DNA from: Hawksworthiomyces lignivorus
Lineage: Eukaryota; Ascomycota; Sordariomycetes; Ophiostomatales; Ophiostomataceae
Reading direction: 5' to 3'
DNA length: 64,000 bases
NCBI GenBank assembly: GCA_002917075.1
Contig: NTMA01000059.1
Span: forward strand, 64,097-128,096
Positions 24,405 through 35,343 of this stretch are shown here, piece after piece. How positions within the stretch are numbered: position 1 is the first letter of the stretch; each line of letters opens with the position of its first letter. Under the pieces are notes generated by a model. That model had not been told where the DNA came from. It saw only the letters and a program-made list of their open reading frames with translations, and made no database searches. A program made the translations under genes and the position numbers.

Positions 24405-26435
24405 CGCGAGAAGGGGGCAGATGGCTGTGGAGGGGGGTTCACCGGTTCCTCCACCCTCCACTCATCATATCGCGTCGCGCTGGGATGTGAAGCTGAGATG
24501 CGACATGTGGCGAGATTGAGGAAAAGAGAGGCGATGAAAAGTAGAGTGAGGATGAGAATGAAAAACGCGATGAGAAGCGGAGAAAGATGAACGGCGACAG
24601 GCGAAAGCGGAAGGGAAAACACAAAGACCAAAGACGGGACGTTCAAGGGGCGAAAAGGACAGGTGAAAGAAAGATGCGGAAAGGGAAGAAAGGGAGAGAG
24701 GAGAGGGAGGAGAAAGAAAGTGAACGAAAAAAATCGCGTCGCTCTGGTCCGCTTTCTTGGTCCTCTCTCTCGCTCTCTGTAATTTTTTTTTTCCCTCTCG
24801 TCGCCTTTTTTCTTTTGCCGGGGTAATTCCTAGTCAGACAATCTGACGCGCAGAACCAACGAAAATGCGAAGACGGCGGACCCAAAGAACGACAGAGAAA
24901 AAAAAAGGGAGCAGCCGACAGGGGAAGAGAGAGAAATGGGTCTGCGCAGAAGAGAGCGGCTGTGTTGATGAAAAAGGCTGGCGGCGACAGAAATGGTTGG
25001 CTGAGATGGGAGGGGAGGCAAAAAGGCTGTGTCTTGACCTGACCGGCGGCCTGTCTCCTAGATATGTGTGTGCGTGTGTGTGCGTGTGTGTGCGCGTGTG
25101 TGTGAGATTGAGAGGATGTCTGGAGAAGGGGTGTGTGGCCTGAAAAAAAGGATAGAGTTGAGGTCTGCGAGGATGCTGAATGGAGTGGAACCGAAGAAAA
25201 GAAGCGGAGGCGGAAATTTGCGATGAAGTTTTGGTGTGTGTGGCACTTGGTGGCACTTGGCGCAGAAGGAAGGAAGCTGGGAAGGAAGACAGACAGGAGG
25301 GAAGGAGTGAAGGAGAAGGAAAAGGGAGAAGGAGAGATGGGAGACCCGCACGCAATAATGGGAAACAACCAGACAAGGTACTTCGTACATAGATGCGGAA
25401 GGTGCGGGCGGGACACGCGACAAGGAGACAGATTTGCCGGGAAGGCGCGAATAAAAGAAGCAGAAAAAAAAAAGAAAATAGGAAAGCGCAGCAGCAGTAG
25501 CAGGGAGCAGGGAGCAGGGAGCAGGGAAAGTGCGTGTGTGTCTTCTTTAGTGCTTTCACGCTGTCGTGCTTTCTGTGGCTAGTGGTGGTAATACCGATGC
25601 GACATAAGCAAAAAATGCAGTGTAAAGAGCGGTGAAAGGCTCTGGCAGCTGGCAGAAAGGCAGAAGCGCGACTAATAGTTTAAGCCTACGCGTAGCTGCA
25701 TATATAGACTTAAATTGGCGGTAATTGGTGTGGAGAGGCTTCGACTAATAGGCTTATTCTCCTAACGTTGCAGGCAAAAAGAAGAGAGAGAGGGAACCTT
25801 AATATTGAACGCGACCCTCTTCCGGAGTAGAACGCATCCCATTAATACTCCAGGAAGTGGCCAGTGCTATAACAACAAAGAGACTGGGGGCCTGGCCAGA
25901 CCAGATCATGGAAGATCAAAACCAGCCTCTCCATACCAGCAAAGATCGAACAGTGCTTCCCACACATTCCCAGCCACACGACACAGAAGCATCATAGCAA
26001 TCTACTCCGTACTCTGCATATAGTCTAGCAAGGAGCACGGGACAAACGGCTGCTTTGCGGACAAAATTTCTAGAATGCAATTGCTGTTTTCTTTTATTGT
26101 GCATGGGTCTCTATTACAAGATGCTAAACCAAAGGGCAGAGGTCCTGACGGCCAGATAAACAAACAGGCGAGCGCCAAACGAACCGCAGACCAAGAACAA
26201 AGGGAAGGTAAGAAAAAGTAGCAAATTGAACCACAAGGTCAAATCCGTTGAGAGAGAAAAGACATGCATTCCGTTCCCCATTCTTGTGTGTATATTTTTT
26301 GTTTCCCGAAAAAAGTATATCCGACAGCCAAACGCCGCAAGCACCATGAACCTCATAGCGGGAGAAAAGAAAATAATAATAATAATAATATGAAAAACAG
26401 AGAAACAGAATGGCGTTGGGAAGACCACGTGCGGC
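24405..26435. other. SET1 promoter/leader and 3' region of the securin-like gene
   Basis: About 24480-25560 is strongly purine-rich on the plus strand, that is, a pyrimidine-rich leader or promoter for minus-strand SET1. It carries a TG microsatellite (25065-25104) and a sevenfold AGCAGGG-type repeat near 25500-25527. An (AAT)n run lies near 26372-26390. The long frames here are compositional. Confidence 0.5.
25065..25104 (+). repeat. (TG)n microsatellite with CG interruptions
   Basis: About 20 TG dinucleotides broken by three TGCG steps, in the SET1 upstream region. Confidence 0.85.
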
Positions 26436-28098
26436 TTAGAACTTGATGTCCATCTGGAAGTCGTCGTCTAGGTCTTGGTTGATGAAGGTCTCCGGGCCGC
26501 CTAGGTTGTCCTGGTCGTCCTCTGCCTCTGCTGCTGCGTCGAAAATGGAGAGAAACGCAGGAGATCTTGGTGGGGCGTCATAGTTGCTGTTGTTGCTGTC
26601 ATCAGCTTCCAAGCCGCGAGCCTGTGCAACGTCGCTGCTCGTTTGCTTCGGCAGGGCGTGGCCGGCGGTCGGCGTGGCAAACAGAGGGGCTGCAGCCGCG
26701 GCGGCAGCAGCATCTGCCGGCGGGCCTGGACGCCCAGTTCCTATGGGACGTGCCATAGCCGAAGACGCCTTGCGCACAGTCGCCGTGCCGGAGCTGATGG
26801 TGCCGGTGCTGGTGCTGGCGGTAGTGCTCTTATCGCCGCGGATCAGCGTCGAGGCCGTTCGGCCCTTGGTGTAGCCCAGAGTCGTCCTGGACGCAGTCTC
26901 GGACGCCGGGCGATTTGTGCTCTTTGGTCTCAGCGGCAGACCGGTAGCGTTGGCGGCGGTAATGGCTGTGGTTGTGGATGCAGGCCGCTGCTTGCGAAGC
27001 GGCAGAGCCGACAGGAACGAAGAAGACGAGGGTCCTGGCGTCTTCGTCCGGGCAGCTGCCGGTGCGGCGGTCACGGTGGTCTTGGACGCAAGAGCCAGCG
27101 CAGACGCAGCGCTCCGCGCGGCCACGGTCGACGGCTGTGGCTCCTCTGTGGATGAAGCAGCCTCCTTTTGCTGCTTCTGCTGCTGCTGCTGCTGCTTGCG
27201 CTTGTTTGCGAAGTACTCCCTGCTGGCCGGCACGTCGCCGATGGACCAGTCAAAGGCGTCCATGTCCTCCTGCACGCGGATGTCAAGCTTCTCAAAGGCG
27301 CGGCGCTGCTGCTCGGCAAAGGCCTTGTCGCGCAGCGGCACGCCGTCGTCGTCGACCGGGTTGTAGTAGTGGTCATAGTAGCCGCGCAGGCGGTTCTGCG
27401 GTTGGAACGCCGCAAACGTCAGCACGCCGTCCGGGAACACGTCTGACTCGTACGGCCGCGCTGGCACCGGTGGTGGCGCGTACTCGATGTCCTCCTCGTC
27501 GCCGTTGCCCCCTCTCCTGCTCGCATTTTCGTCGCTCAGCACCGACAGCTTAAATGCGTTGACGCGCGGCGAAATGACCCGAGCCCGGCGGGTGCTTGCC
27601 GTGGCTGGCTGCTGCTGCTGCTGCTGTGATTTCTCAATCTCCCGAACAATGTCTTTGACTCCAGCTCGGTTAGATTTCTGCGTCTGATTTTGGTGGTGCT
27701 GTTGGACCAGCTGCGCTTTGGCGTTTGTCGTCTTGTTGCCCAAGGGGGCGCGTGCCGTCCTGGGTTCTGTCCATCTCGTCAGCGTGTTTGTTCTCTTCAT
27801 CTCGATCGAGCTCCATCTACCTCCTATCTACTCCTACTTCTCTCTTTTCATCGTACGCACCCAAAGGAGTCACAAGATTGCTCTTTCCGGCCTTCCCGAC
27901 TGTCCGAAGGTTCTCGTTTCCGCCATTGGGCCGGCCGCCCAGAACGCTCTTTCCACCGGCCATCCGCACTGTCCCATTATTGGTATCGTTCAGTGGCACT
28001 TTCATCGGCGTCTTCGGCCCCAACGCATGTGGTTTTCCGGCACCGCCGCCGATGCTGCGTGCAAAGACGCGGTTCTCCTGATCGCGTGCTGCGAGCAT
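26436..28098 (-). CDS. securin-like (Cut2/Pds1-type) protein, candidate
   Basis: Exons are 28098-27861 and 27766-26436 (522 aa), with donor GTGCGT and acceptor GGACAG, joining VTPL to EPRTARAPLGNK. Securins inhibit separase until the anaphase-promoting complex destroys them. Supporting signs: a disordered basic N-terminus with PKTPMKVPLND, an RAPL destruction-box-like motif (85-88) followed by GNKTTNAKAQ, the acidic-aromatic EDIEYAPPPVPARPY (171-185) that recalls the separase-binding segment of fission-yeast Cut2, FPDGVLTF, and an acidic tail DDDFQMDIKF. The middle is Gln/Ala/Thr-rich low complexity. Length exceeds Cut2 (about 300 aa) and no KEN box was seen. It could be another cell-cycle protein with this motif set. 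Confidence 0.6.
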
Positions 28099-29456
28099 GA
28101 TGGTGTTTTTCGAGTTCTGCACGGTCGAATATCGTAGTCGTCTCAATGTACTTGTTTCGTGGATGAATTCGATGGAATCTCCACAGAAGAAGATGAACGC
28201 TGATGGCCTGCTACCATCCAAAGTGAAATATTTGATGTAATGTCTCTCCGTGCTTCGCGTATTTCTGTTCTGGTCTCTGGCCGTTGTTGTTTGTTGTCGT
28301 CTGTGACCCCTTTCGAGGTTCTGGAATGCAAATGTCATCTAAGATGTCTTCGGTTTAGCTTCTGTTGACTCACTGTTGGCGGAGCAACCGGGAAACCAGC
28401 GCCACTGGCAGACACCTTGCCCCAACGAGCCGCGGCCAGCCCATCCCATTCCTATTAATTTCTGCCCCTCCTCTCCAACAAAAGCCAACAGGTGGAAGAT
28501 GATTATAGTGCCCGCAGCTGTCCTGAAACCTGCCCAATTCAGGCTCCTGTCAATGTACAACGCAAATACACACGCTGCACACGCAACACACGCAACACAG
28601 GCTCGACAAGAGTTGGTTATGCCGTGTTCGACGATTCGCGGGTTTCGCAAGCTCTCACAGGCCTTCTTACAGGTTCTGCCAGTTCCTCGCGGCGCCTCAC
28701 ATGCGTTGCCAAAACAAGTGTGAACCCCACCCCTCCTCCTATATGGGCCATGCCATGCTCAAATGTATGCCGTATTCGTTCGACATTGCGGTATGGAGGC
28801 ACGCTACCTGCACCCCCTTCTTCTCCGTAAGTTCGTGTATGTATGCAGGCTTTCTGTATTGAGATAGTTCATCCAGCTGCCCCTCCTTCTTTGCCGATCA
28901 GACAACGCCTCACTCCACAGCATCTTCTCGAACTTCCATAGGTCATAGTTATTCACACCCGTAGGCCAGCCAGACAACAACAAGACGACAACATACGTAC
29001 TCGTTGTGCTCTGTACTACTCGTACATGTAAAATTGCAATGCAGAGAGATACACATCAAAAGCGTCAAAGCATAAGTGGTATTACTCCGTCCTTGTAGTG
29101 CTAGTAATGATCTACGGCTACTTCTGCCTGCCCTACCGACACTCTACGGTCAGCCAGCCAGCCAGCAAGCCAAACAAGCCCAGCCAGCCCAGAAGCAGAC
29201 CCAGAAAAAAGGAGGGGCCGTTTTATTCGCAACCTGCAAAGGGCCCCCATCTCCCCTTTTTGTAGTTTCGTTTACCTTTTTGTGTTCCTCTCTTCCCTTT
29301 CCCTTCCTCGTTTCTATATCGTTTCCCTTTTTCTTTCTGCCTTGCTCTCTGTGCTTCTTTTCTGCTCGGGTTCCAAGCAAACACTACGTCTCTTTCTCTT
29401 TCTCTTTCCTTGCATTAAAAGAAAAACTTCTAGCGTCGACAACCTAATCTTCTACA
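28099..29456. other. divergent promoter of securin-like gene and tropomyosin
   Basis: It holds a CCAG-type repeat near 29152-29200 and a pyrimidine-rich run at about 29260-29400 before the tropomyosin start. No further gene was seen. Confidence 0.5.
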
Positions 29457-30710
29457 ATGGATCGCATCAAGGAGGTCAGTACTTTTTTCTTTGCCCTTTC
29501 TGCTTCTCTGCTATCTTCTGTGCAGCGCTCTCGCGCTACATCTATCCCGGTTGTGCTTCCCTCGAAGACAAGCAGGGACCCACTATCATGATTTTCCTCT
29601 TCTCTCCCTCCCGCACCTAAAGAGGAGCTGTCTGCCGTGACTGTCCTTCCTTTTTTTGCGTGTCTGTGTGTGTTTTCGTTATCGGTTGGCCTGGGGAAAG
29701 CTAATCAGAAACAAAATCGACCCCGCTCTGCAGAAGCTGAACCAGCTCCGCCTCGAGGCCGACGAGGCCACCGCCGAGGTCCAGGAGCTCAAGGCCAAGG
29801 TCAAGGTGCTCGAGCAGGAAAACCTGTCCAAGGAGCAGGAGATCACGTCGCTGTCTCACAAGAACAGCCTGCTCGAGGAGGAGGTCACCAAGCTCGAGAC
29901 CGCCATCGCCGACTTCAAGAAGGCCGCCGACGAGGGCCTGCAGCACGGCACCCAGAACGAGACCCTGACCCGCCGCCTGCAGCTGCTCGAGGAGGAGGCC
30001 GAGCAGGCCGACAAGACCCTCCGCGAGACCAACGAGAAGTATGTTGATAAGATGAGCAAGAACAGTAATAAGAACCAGAAGCACAAGGGGCGGCAGCAGC
30101 AGCAACAGCCGCAGCAGCAGCAGAAGCAGCAGCAGAAGCCGCAGCAGAAGCCGCAGCAGAAGCAGAAGCAGCCGCAGAAGCAGCCGCAGAAGCCGCAGCA
30201 GCAGCAGAAGCAGCAGCAGCCTGCCGCCGCTGCCATCGTCCGCTCCTCTTCCCCCACTCCATCCTCCTCCTCCTCCGCCTCCTCCGCCTCCTCTTCTTCT
30301 TCTTCTTCGCCCTCTCCCATCTCTTCTCCCACCTCCTCTCTGCGGGCGGCGTCCTCTGCGATAGACCGCACCCGCCCTTCCCCTGCTCCCTATTTTCGCT
30401 CCAAGTCTCCTACGCCTCCTCCTTCGTCCTTCTTTCAGCACGTCAAGAACCTCCCGCTGTCTGCAAAAGGTGACACATTTTTTCTTTTGCGTAAAAGCAC
30501 CTGGCTAACCAGTTTTCTTCTCCTCCTCTCCTTTCCCCCTGTGATAGACTTCGCCAGACTGACGTCAAGGCCGGCCACTTCGAGCGGAAAGTCCAAGCAC
30601 TGGAGAGCGAGCGCGACCAATGGGAGTCCAAGTACGAGGAGATGGCCAAGAAGTACAACGCCGTGCAGAAGGAGCTGGAGGAGTTCCAGGTCGAGATTGG
30701 CAACATCTGA
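29457..30710 (+). CDS. TPM1: tropomyosin
   Basis: Two-chain coiled coil that coats formin-made actin cables and rings. Exons are 29457-29474 (only 18 bases), 29734-30038 and 30548-30710, giving 161 aa, the standard length of filamentous-fungal tropomyosin. Junctions give MDRIKE-KLNQLRLEADEA and RETNEK-LRQTDVKAGHFERK; the C-terminus EFQVEIGNI is conserved. Heptad repeats run without break over nearly the whole protein. Intron 1 is 259 bases (GTCAGT...CTGCAG). Intron 2 is 509 bases (GTATGT...GATAG, branch GGCTAACC) and stop-free in the incoming frame, encoding Gln/Lys- then Ser/Pro-rich sequence; see findings. Confidence 0.94.
30090..30225 (+). repeat. CAG/AAG-rich trinucleotide array in tropomyosin intron 2
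   Basis: About 45 triplets, almost all CAG, AAG or CCG, in frame with the preceding exon. It lies inside the predicted 509-base intron and reads as a Gln/Lys/Pro tract if retained. Confidence 0.8.
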
Positions 30711-31206
30711 TCGCGTGGCAGTCTGGTGACGACGGAGGGGCGACGAGGAAGAAGAGAGACGGAAGACAAAAGCAAGGGCAGGCAGCGCAAGCCTTTTTGT
30801 ACGTTGTGAGGAGGAAGAGAGAGAGAGACACACATCTCGGGTCCTGTTTTAGAGAGACAGTGCTTTTTTTTTGTGGTTGTACGCTGAGCCAGCTTGTTGC
30901 TGCAAGATAACCACCTTTACTTTTATTTCCCCTGCTGATACCGCATTTATTTATTCCCATTTCTTCGTCTTTTTGTTCCTCTTCCCATTTGGCATACATG
31001 TGTGCTTAGACGATAGAAGACAATCCGTCTACGCCTTGCCGAAGAATCCACTGCCAGAGCCTGTAATATCGCCTTGCTTCTGTTTGCTTTCATTGGGTTC
31101 TCACGTATCTCTGCTCTCGTATGATGGTTCGCTGTGAAATTGTGTATGCCTGTTGTCATTATGCTCGTATGCGGCCAAAACGTATTCGAAAATGGTGCTG
31201 CCGCAG
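30711..31206. other. convergent 3' region of tropomyosin and RRP17
   Basis: It holds purine-rich then T-rich sequence. No gene was recognised. Confidence 0.5.
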
Positions 31207-32048
31207 TTATCTCTTCCGCTTCGCCGACTGCTTCTGCTTCTGCTTTGACACCTGCCGCTCGATCTTGTTCTCGTACCGGAACTTCTTCTTCTTCTTCTTG
31301 GGCCACACCTTCTTCTGGTCCTTGGCGTCCTTGTCCTCTTTTGCGGTGCCATCCTTCTTGTCTCCTCCCTCGCCCTCGCCCTCGCCGCCATCCTCGCCCT
31401 CGTCCCCGTCGCTGTCGTCGTCTGACCCGGTCCGCCCGGCCAGCCGGTGCATCCCGTCCCGGTCGACGTCGACCGCCTCCACCGTCACCGTCGTAAACTT
31501 TTCCTCGTCGACGTACTCCTCTTCGTGGTCGACAAACGCCGGCGGCTCGTCCTCCTCGATGCCCCCCCACTCGTCGTCCTCGCCGTCCTCGCCGTCCTCG
31601 CCCTCGTCGTCCTCGTCTTCTACGTCCTCGCCGCCCGCCAGCCGCGCCGTCCGCAGCGCCTCGTTGACCTGCTTCACATGCTCCTCGACTTCTTGCTGCC
31701 GTTGTTCTCGCAGCTAGAGTGGAAGGGGCAAAGTCAGTATGAACTACTAGTAGGGACAAAAATAAAAAAGGAAAAGAAGAAAAAAAGGAACTGCCATTCA
31801 TGCCGGACAAATGAGCCTCTACACACCTGCTTGCGGAATGCAATCTTCTCCTTGCGCGCCTTCTCGGCCGCCACCTCCTGCGCCTGCTTCTGGCGCTGCA
31901 CCTTGCGCTTGTGGAAGCCTGTGAGATAGTCCTCGCGGGCAGAGGTGTCGAAGGTGATCTCCTCGATGGCAAAGTCTGCCCGCCGCTTCTTCCGCGGCGG
32001 CGGCGCCGACAGAACGTTCTTCTTCGCCCGGGGCTGCGTAATAAACAT
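31207..32048 (-). CDS. RRP17: nucleolar rRNA-processing protein Rrp17/Nop25
   Basis: Rrp17/NOL12 family, nucleolar, involved in 5'-end processing of large-subunit pre-rRNA. Exons are 32048-31827 and 31713-31207 (242 aa). Donor GTGTGT and acceptor CTCTAG join IAFRKQ to LREQRQQEVEEHVKQVNEAL. The N-terminus MFITQPRAKKNVL and the block DFAIEEITFDTSAREDYLTG with following HKRKVQRQKQAQE are family hallmarks. A highly acidic Glu/Asp/Gly region (about 115-200) is followed by a basic tail (KKKKKKFRYENKIERQ, SAKRKR) suited to nucleolar targeting and RNA binding. It is divergent from BIG1. Confidence 0.9.
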
Positions 32049-32547
32049 GCTCGGCAAGGGTAGAGATGTAGGCCCTCTTATGTGTTTTGTCGTATAGGGA
32101 GTTGTGGTGGGAGTGAAAGTACTGTTTTTCTACTGAACTTTTTTTTTTCGATAAGAATGGCACATATCGATTGGATTTTGCAGCGAAAACAGTCTTTGGA
32201 TACAATGATACAACAAATTATCTAGTAGATTACTAGCAAATTGTTTGTACTGTGCTAACATTTAGATAACGAATTGGAGTCGCCTAAACGATACGTAGCT
32301 TTGGCACTGTATGTAGCTTATTTGGGGGCCTGCTGCTATTATATAGCGCTAAGTTGCATTTATTGCCTCGTTTCCAATCACAAAAGCTCCCTTCGTCAAG
32401 CATATCGCAGAAAGCCTGCCTATTCTCGGGTTGCCAGCCATATCCCTCAACCCTCTTTCTCTCTGCGACCATCGCTCCCGGCAGCATTTTCATACAAGCG
32501 ATACTCTGAGAATACCCATTCCTGCTCGCCTCGACGATACGCGGGCC
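32049..32547. other. divergent promoter of RRP17 and BIG1
   Basis: About 500 AT-rich bases with no recognisable element beyond A/T tracts. Confidence 0.45.
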
Positions 32548-33597
32548 ATGCGTGCATCCATCCTCGCCGGCCTGCTGGCCGCGGGCTCCGTCGCCCACGC
32601 CTTCTCCGACTCGAAGCCCTTCCTCCTCTTCTCGACGGCCGAGTAAGCTCGATAGCGAAACGTCCCTCATGGATTGCTTTTGACGTCCATCCACTTGTCC
32701 TATTCTAACCAGCACCTTTTTCCTGTCTGCAGATTCGCCGCCCCCTCTTCCGACGACCAGCTTCAGAGCAGCGCCAGCGTGCTCGCCGCCGCCCGGTCCA
32801 TCCTCGACGGCTGCCCCACGACGCGGTACCTCGTGGTCATGCAGCCCGGCGTGCACGCCACCGACCTCTACAGCCCCCCGGACTGCGTGGCCCACCGCCT
32901 GCAGCGGGCGCTGGCCAGCGACAGCGTGCGCGGCCGCTACGTCGTGGCCGAGGCCGTCCCCACAAAGGGAGGCGCCAACGAGACCACCGTCCAGGACCTC
33001 GCCGACCACATCCGGCAGGCCTGCCGCGCCCGCGGCGTGCAGGACCCCGACATCCTGGGTCAGGTGCACTCACCGATGCCCGCGGTGCAGAACTGCCGCG
33101 ACCGCGCCGAAGACATGGCCGACTATGGTACGACCCGCCGTCGCTCCGACAGAGGGAGAAAACAAAGAGCCCGTCCCTGGCCAGGGGAGAGCCTTTTTGA
33201 TTCCTGCTTGTTTCGTTTTGCTGACCAGAACCTTCCAGACTACATCACTGGCAGCCTCCTCGAAGAAGAGCTGCCAAAGGGCGACTACACCGTCATCTAC
33301 TTTGGCGTCGACAGCCCCCGGGCCGCAAAGGACAACGCGGCCGAGCTGCCGCCCGCCCAGAAGCGGAGCACGCGCCCCGTGCTGGTTCCTCGCCAGAAGG
33401 AGGCCGCGCCGCGCGACGACCGCCCGCTGTTCGAAAAGTACCAGTTCTTCACGCCGGGCGTCTTCATGAGCCTAGTCGTCTTCTTCCTGCTCCTCTCCAT
33501 CCTGTACGTCGGCCTGTCGGCCGTCGCCAGCCTGCAGGTGTCGTACGGCGCGTTCGACAAGGAGATGGGACCGGCCGCGCAGAAGAAGCAGCAGTAG
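32548..33597 (+). CDS. BIG1: Big1, ER membrane protein for cell-wall glucan
   Basis: Big1 is a type I ER membrane protein needed for normal beta-1,6-glucan levels and is related to the V-ATPase accessory subunit S1/Voa1. Exons are 32548-32642, 32733-33127 and 33239-33597 (282 aa). Introns: GTAAGC...CTGCAG and GTACGA...TTCCAG with branch GCTGACC. A signal peptide (about 1-18, ending SVAHA) is followed by FSDSKPFLLFSTAEF, a luminal domain with one NET sequon, and near the C-terminus FEKYQFFTPGVFMSL entering the single membrane span (about 238-262). The short cytosolic tail ends MGPAAQKKQQ, as in other filamentous-fungal Big1 proteins, with a dilysine-like end. Confidence 0.92.
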
Positions 33598-34065
33598 ACC
33601 GCAAGACGCATATGGTTGTAGTTCTTGCGGGTGTACATTAGACGACGTGGACAGTGCAGGGCTCACGGCGAGTGGAAAGAGAGGACAAGAAGGGAAGATA
33701 GACGAATTGGCGATACGTCAGCAGCTTGGATTAGGTGAAGGGAGTTCTCCTAGGGTTTGTCATGTTCCTGTTTCTTGTAAAGCATTTTTGTTATTCAGTG
33801 TTTCCTTGAGTCTTGGAAGCCATTCCGGCGAGAAGTAATTATAGCATCTACAGTTTCTTTATATATCACCTCTGAAAGCCAAAGTACAGCTTCTCTTGAC
33901 ACATCGAGAAACCAAGCACCTCGAAGCATATATGCTTAGAGCACCATAAGGTAGTTTAAAAAAAATTCCGGTGTCATTATGCAGAAAAGTACAAAATTCT
34001 AAATCCTCTCGTTTTAATGTTCCAAACGCCCAGAAACCCAAAACCAAAATGCTCGCCCTGCCAGC
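33598..34065. other. convergent 3' region of BIG1 and TRM112
   Basis: AT-rich with no gene; probable facing 3' untranslated regions. Confidence 0.5.
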
Positions 34066-34516
34066 CTACACCAGATGGCTCGGCAGCAGAAAGTTTGCAA
34101 TGCCTTCCCGCACGCCATATTCGTGCCCGCAGTTGCCGCACACCAGCTTCCCCTCGATGATCTCCGTCTCCATCAGGACGTTGTGCAGCTCCTGCAGCAG
34201 CTTGTCGTCCGCCTCGAGCGCCTCCGGTGTGGGGGCCTCCTCAGGCAGCGGAGGAAAACCAAGCTATTTGGGAGTGTTTAGCAGTTAAGAAAGGGCAGAA
34301 ATAACAATCCTCGAGAGAAGAGAAACCTACCTCAATCAGGGTCGTCCGCAGGGCTGTCCAGTCGAGCCGCCGGACAATGTTTGTGAGAAACGGCCGGTTC
34401 AGGTCCAGGTCGTCGTGCGCCAGCTCGGCGTCGCGGGGGTGCAGGGGAAAAGAGGCGGCGGTCGCCTTGCACGCCTTGACGGCGCACGTCAGAAAATTAA
34501 GGCTGAGGATCTTCAT
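34066..34516 (-). CDS. TRM112: Trm112 methyltransferase activator
   Basis: Small zinc protein that activates several methyltransferases acting on tRNA, 18S rRNA and the release factor eRF1. Exons are 34516-34331 and 34263-34066 (127 aa). Donor GTAGGT and acceptor AAATAG join TTLIE to LGFPPLPEEAP. MKILSLNFLTCAVKAC supplies the first Cys pair (11, 16) and CGNCGHEYGVREGIANFLLP the second (104, 107); the end is PSHLV. An in-frame ATG three codons upstream (34525) would add MLK; the shorter start matches the family. Length is normal. Confidence 0.93.
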
Positions 34517-34639
34517 TTTCAGCATGTGCCAATATTTACTTCGGTGAAAGCTGGCGTTCTCATCTTTTTACAGGCCCTTTATAAATTAAAAAAAAAAGTT
34601 TAAGTGCCTTTTTCGGCGGTCTTTGGCTGCTGTGTATAT

Positions 34640-34645
34640 CACGTG
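34640..34645. promoter_or_regulatory. CACGTG box upstream of TRM112
   Basis: CACGTG in the palindrome ATCACGTGAT lies about 125 bases before the TRM112 start, the same extended core as upstream of TLG1. A Cbf1-type site is inferred. Confidence 0.4.
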
Positions 34646-34790
34646 ATGCGCATCCGCTGTGATGGCAAAAAGAACAAGAGCTTCAGAGTTTCAATGGCTA
34701 TCTTAGCCAGTTTATATCCCATTTATTTCATCCCTCTAATGGATTGCATTCCTAAAATAGTCCTATTTTTCTTTGACGTTTTTTTCTCCT

Positions 34791-35092
34791 TTATGACAGC
34801 ACCTTTTCATAGCCCACATCTTCCTTCTTCGCATTCCTCCGGCGGGCCGACAGCTTCACGTACGCAACGATGCCACCAATGATGACGAAAAACAGCAACC
34901 CCTTCTGCAAAATAGACCACTCTTCTTTGCTGCCGTCGGCATCAAATAGGTTGCCCTGCTTGGCAGGGGTCGAGGAGGTCGAAGACGACGAGGACTGGCC
35001 ATGCTGCTGGGCGGCAGAACCACCCACAGCAGGGGGGTCCTCCTTCTCGGGCTCCGCACCGGCGGCCCATTCAGAGTGACCATATTCAGCAA
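34791..35092 (-). CDS. possible alternative last exon of the cyclophilin (membrane anchor)
   Basis: A minus-strand frame of 302 bases with no convincing start of its own. It is preceded by a strong acceptor (branch GCTGATC, pyrimidine tract, CTGCAG at 35093-35095). It reads AEYGHSEWAAGAEPEKED, a Ser/Thr/Gln-rich linker, KEEWSILQKG, a hydrophobic span LLFFVIIGGIVAYVKL, then a basic tail ARRRNAKKEDVGYEKVLS. Its phase fits a GTATTC donor inside the last cyclophilin exon (after 35364), giving a 302-residue protein with a C-terminal anchor. It could instead be a separate small gene with an unseen first exon between 35100 and 35340. Confidence 0.6.
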
Positions 35093-35343
35093 CTGCAGGC
35101 GCAAAAAAAGAAGATAAAAATAAGTAGAAAGCGAACGATCAGCGGTTGTCATCGGCGTTTTGTGAAAAGAACGGGAGGAGAGAGATTAGAGTGAGAGAAA
35201 GCGCGAGTAGAGATGGCGAGGCGCTTGAGAGCTAACCCAACCGTCCCCCCTTGCACACTTTTTCTTTTCTCATTTTTTATCTTTTTTGCATGGCCTCTTC
35301 TTCCCTTCTTTTCTAGGCAGAAGAAACAAGTGCCTTTGATTCT

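Noticed and set aside
24643..25416. 257-codon minus-strand frame upstream of SET1
   Set aside because: Low-complexity Ser/Phe/Leu/Pro from a pyrimidine tract; more likely the SET1 leader.
29701..30441. 246-codon minus-strand frame over tropomyosin
   Set aside because: Poly-Leu/Arg/Gly shadow of the CAG array and coiled-coil codons.
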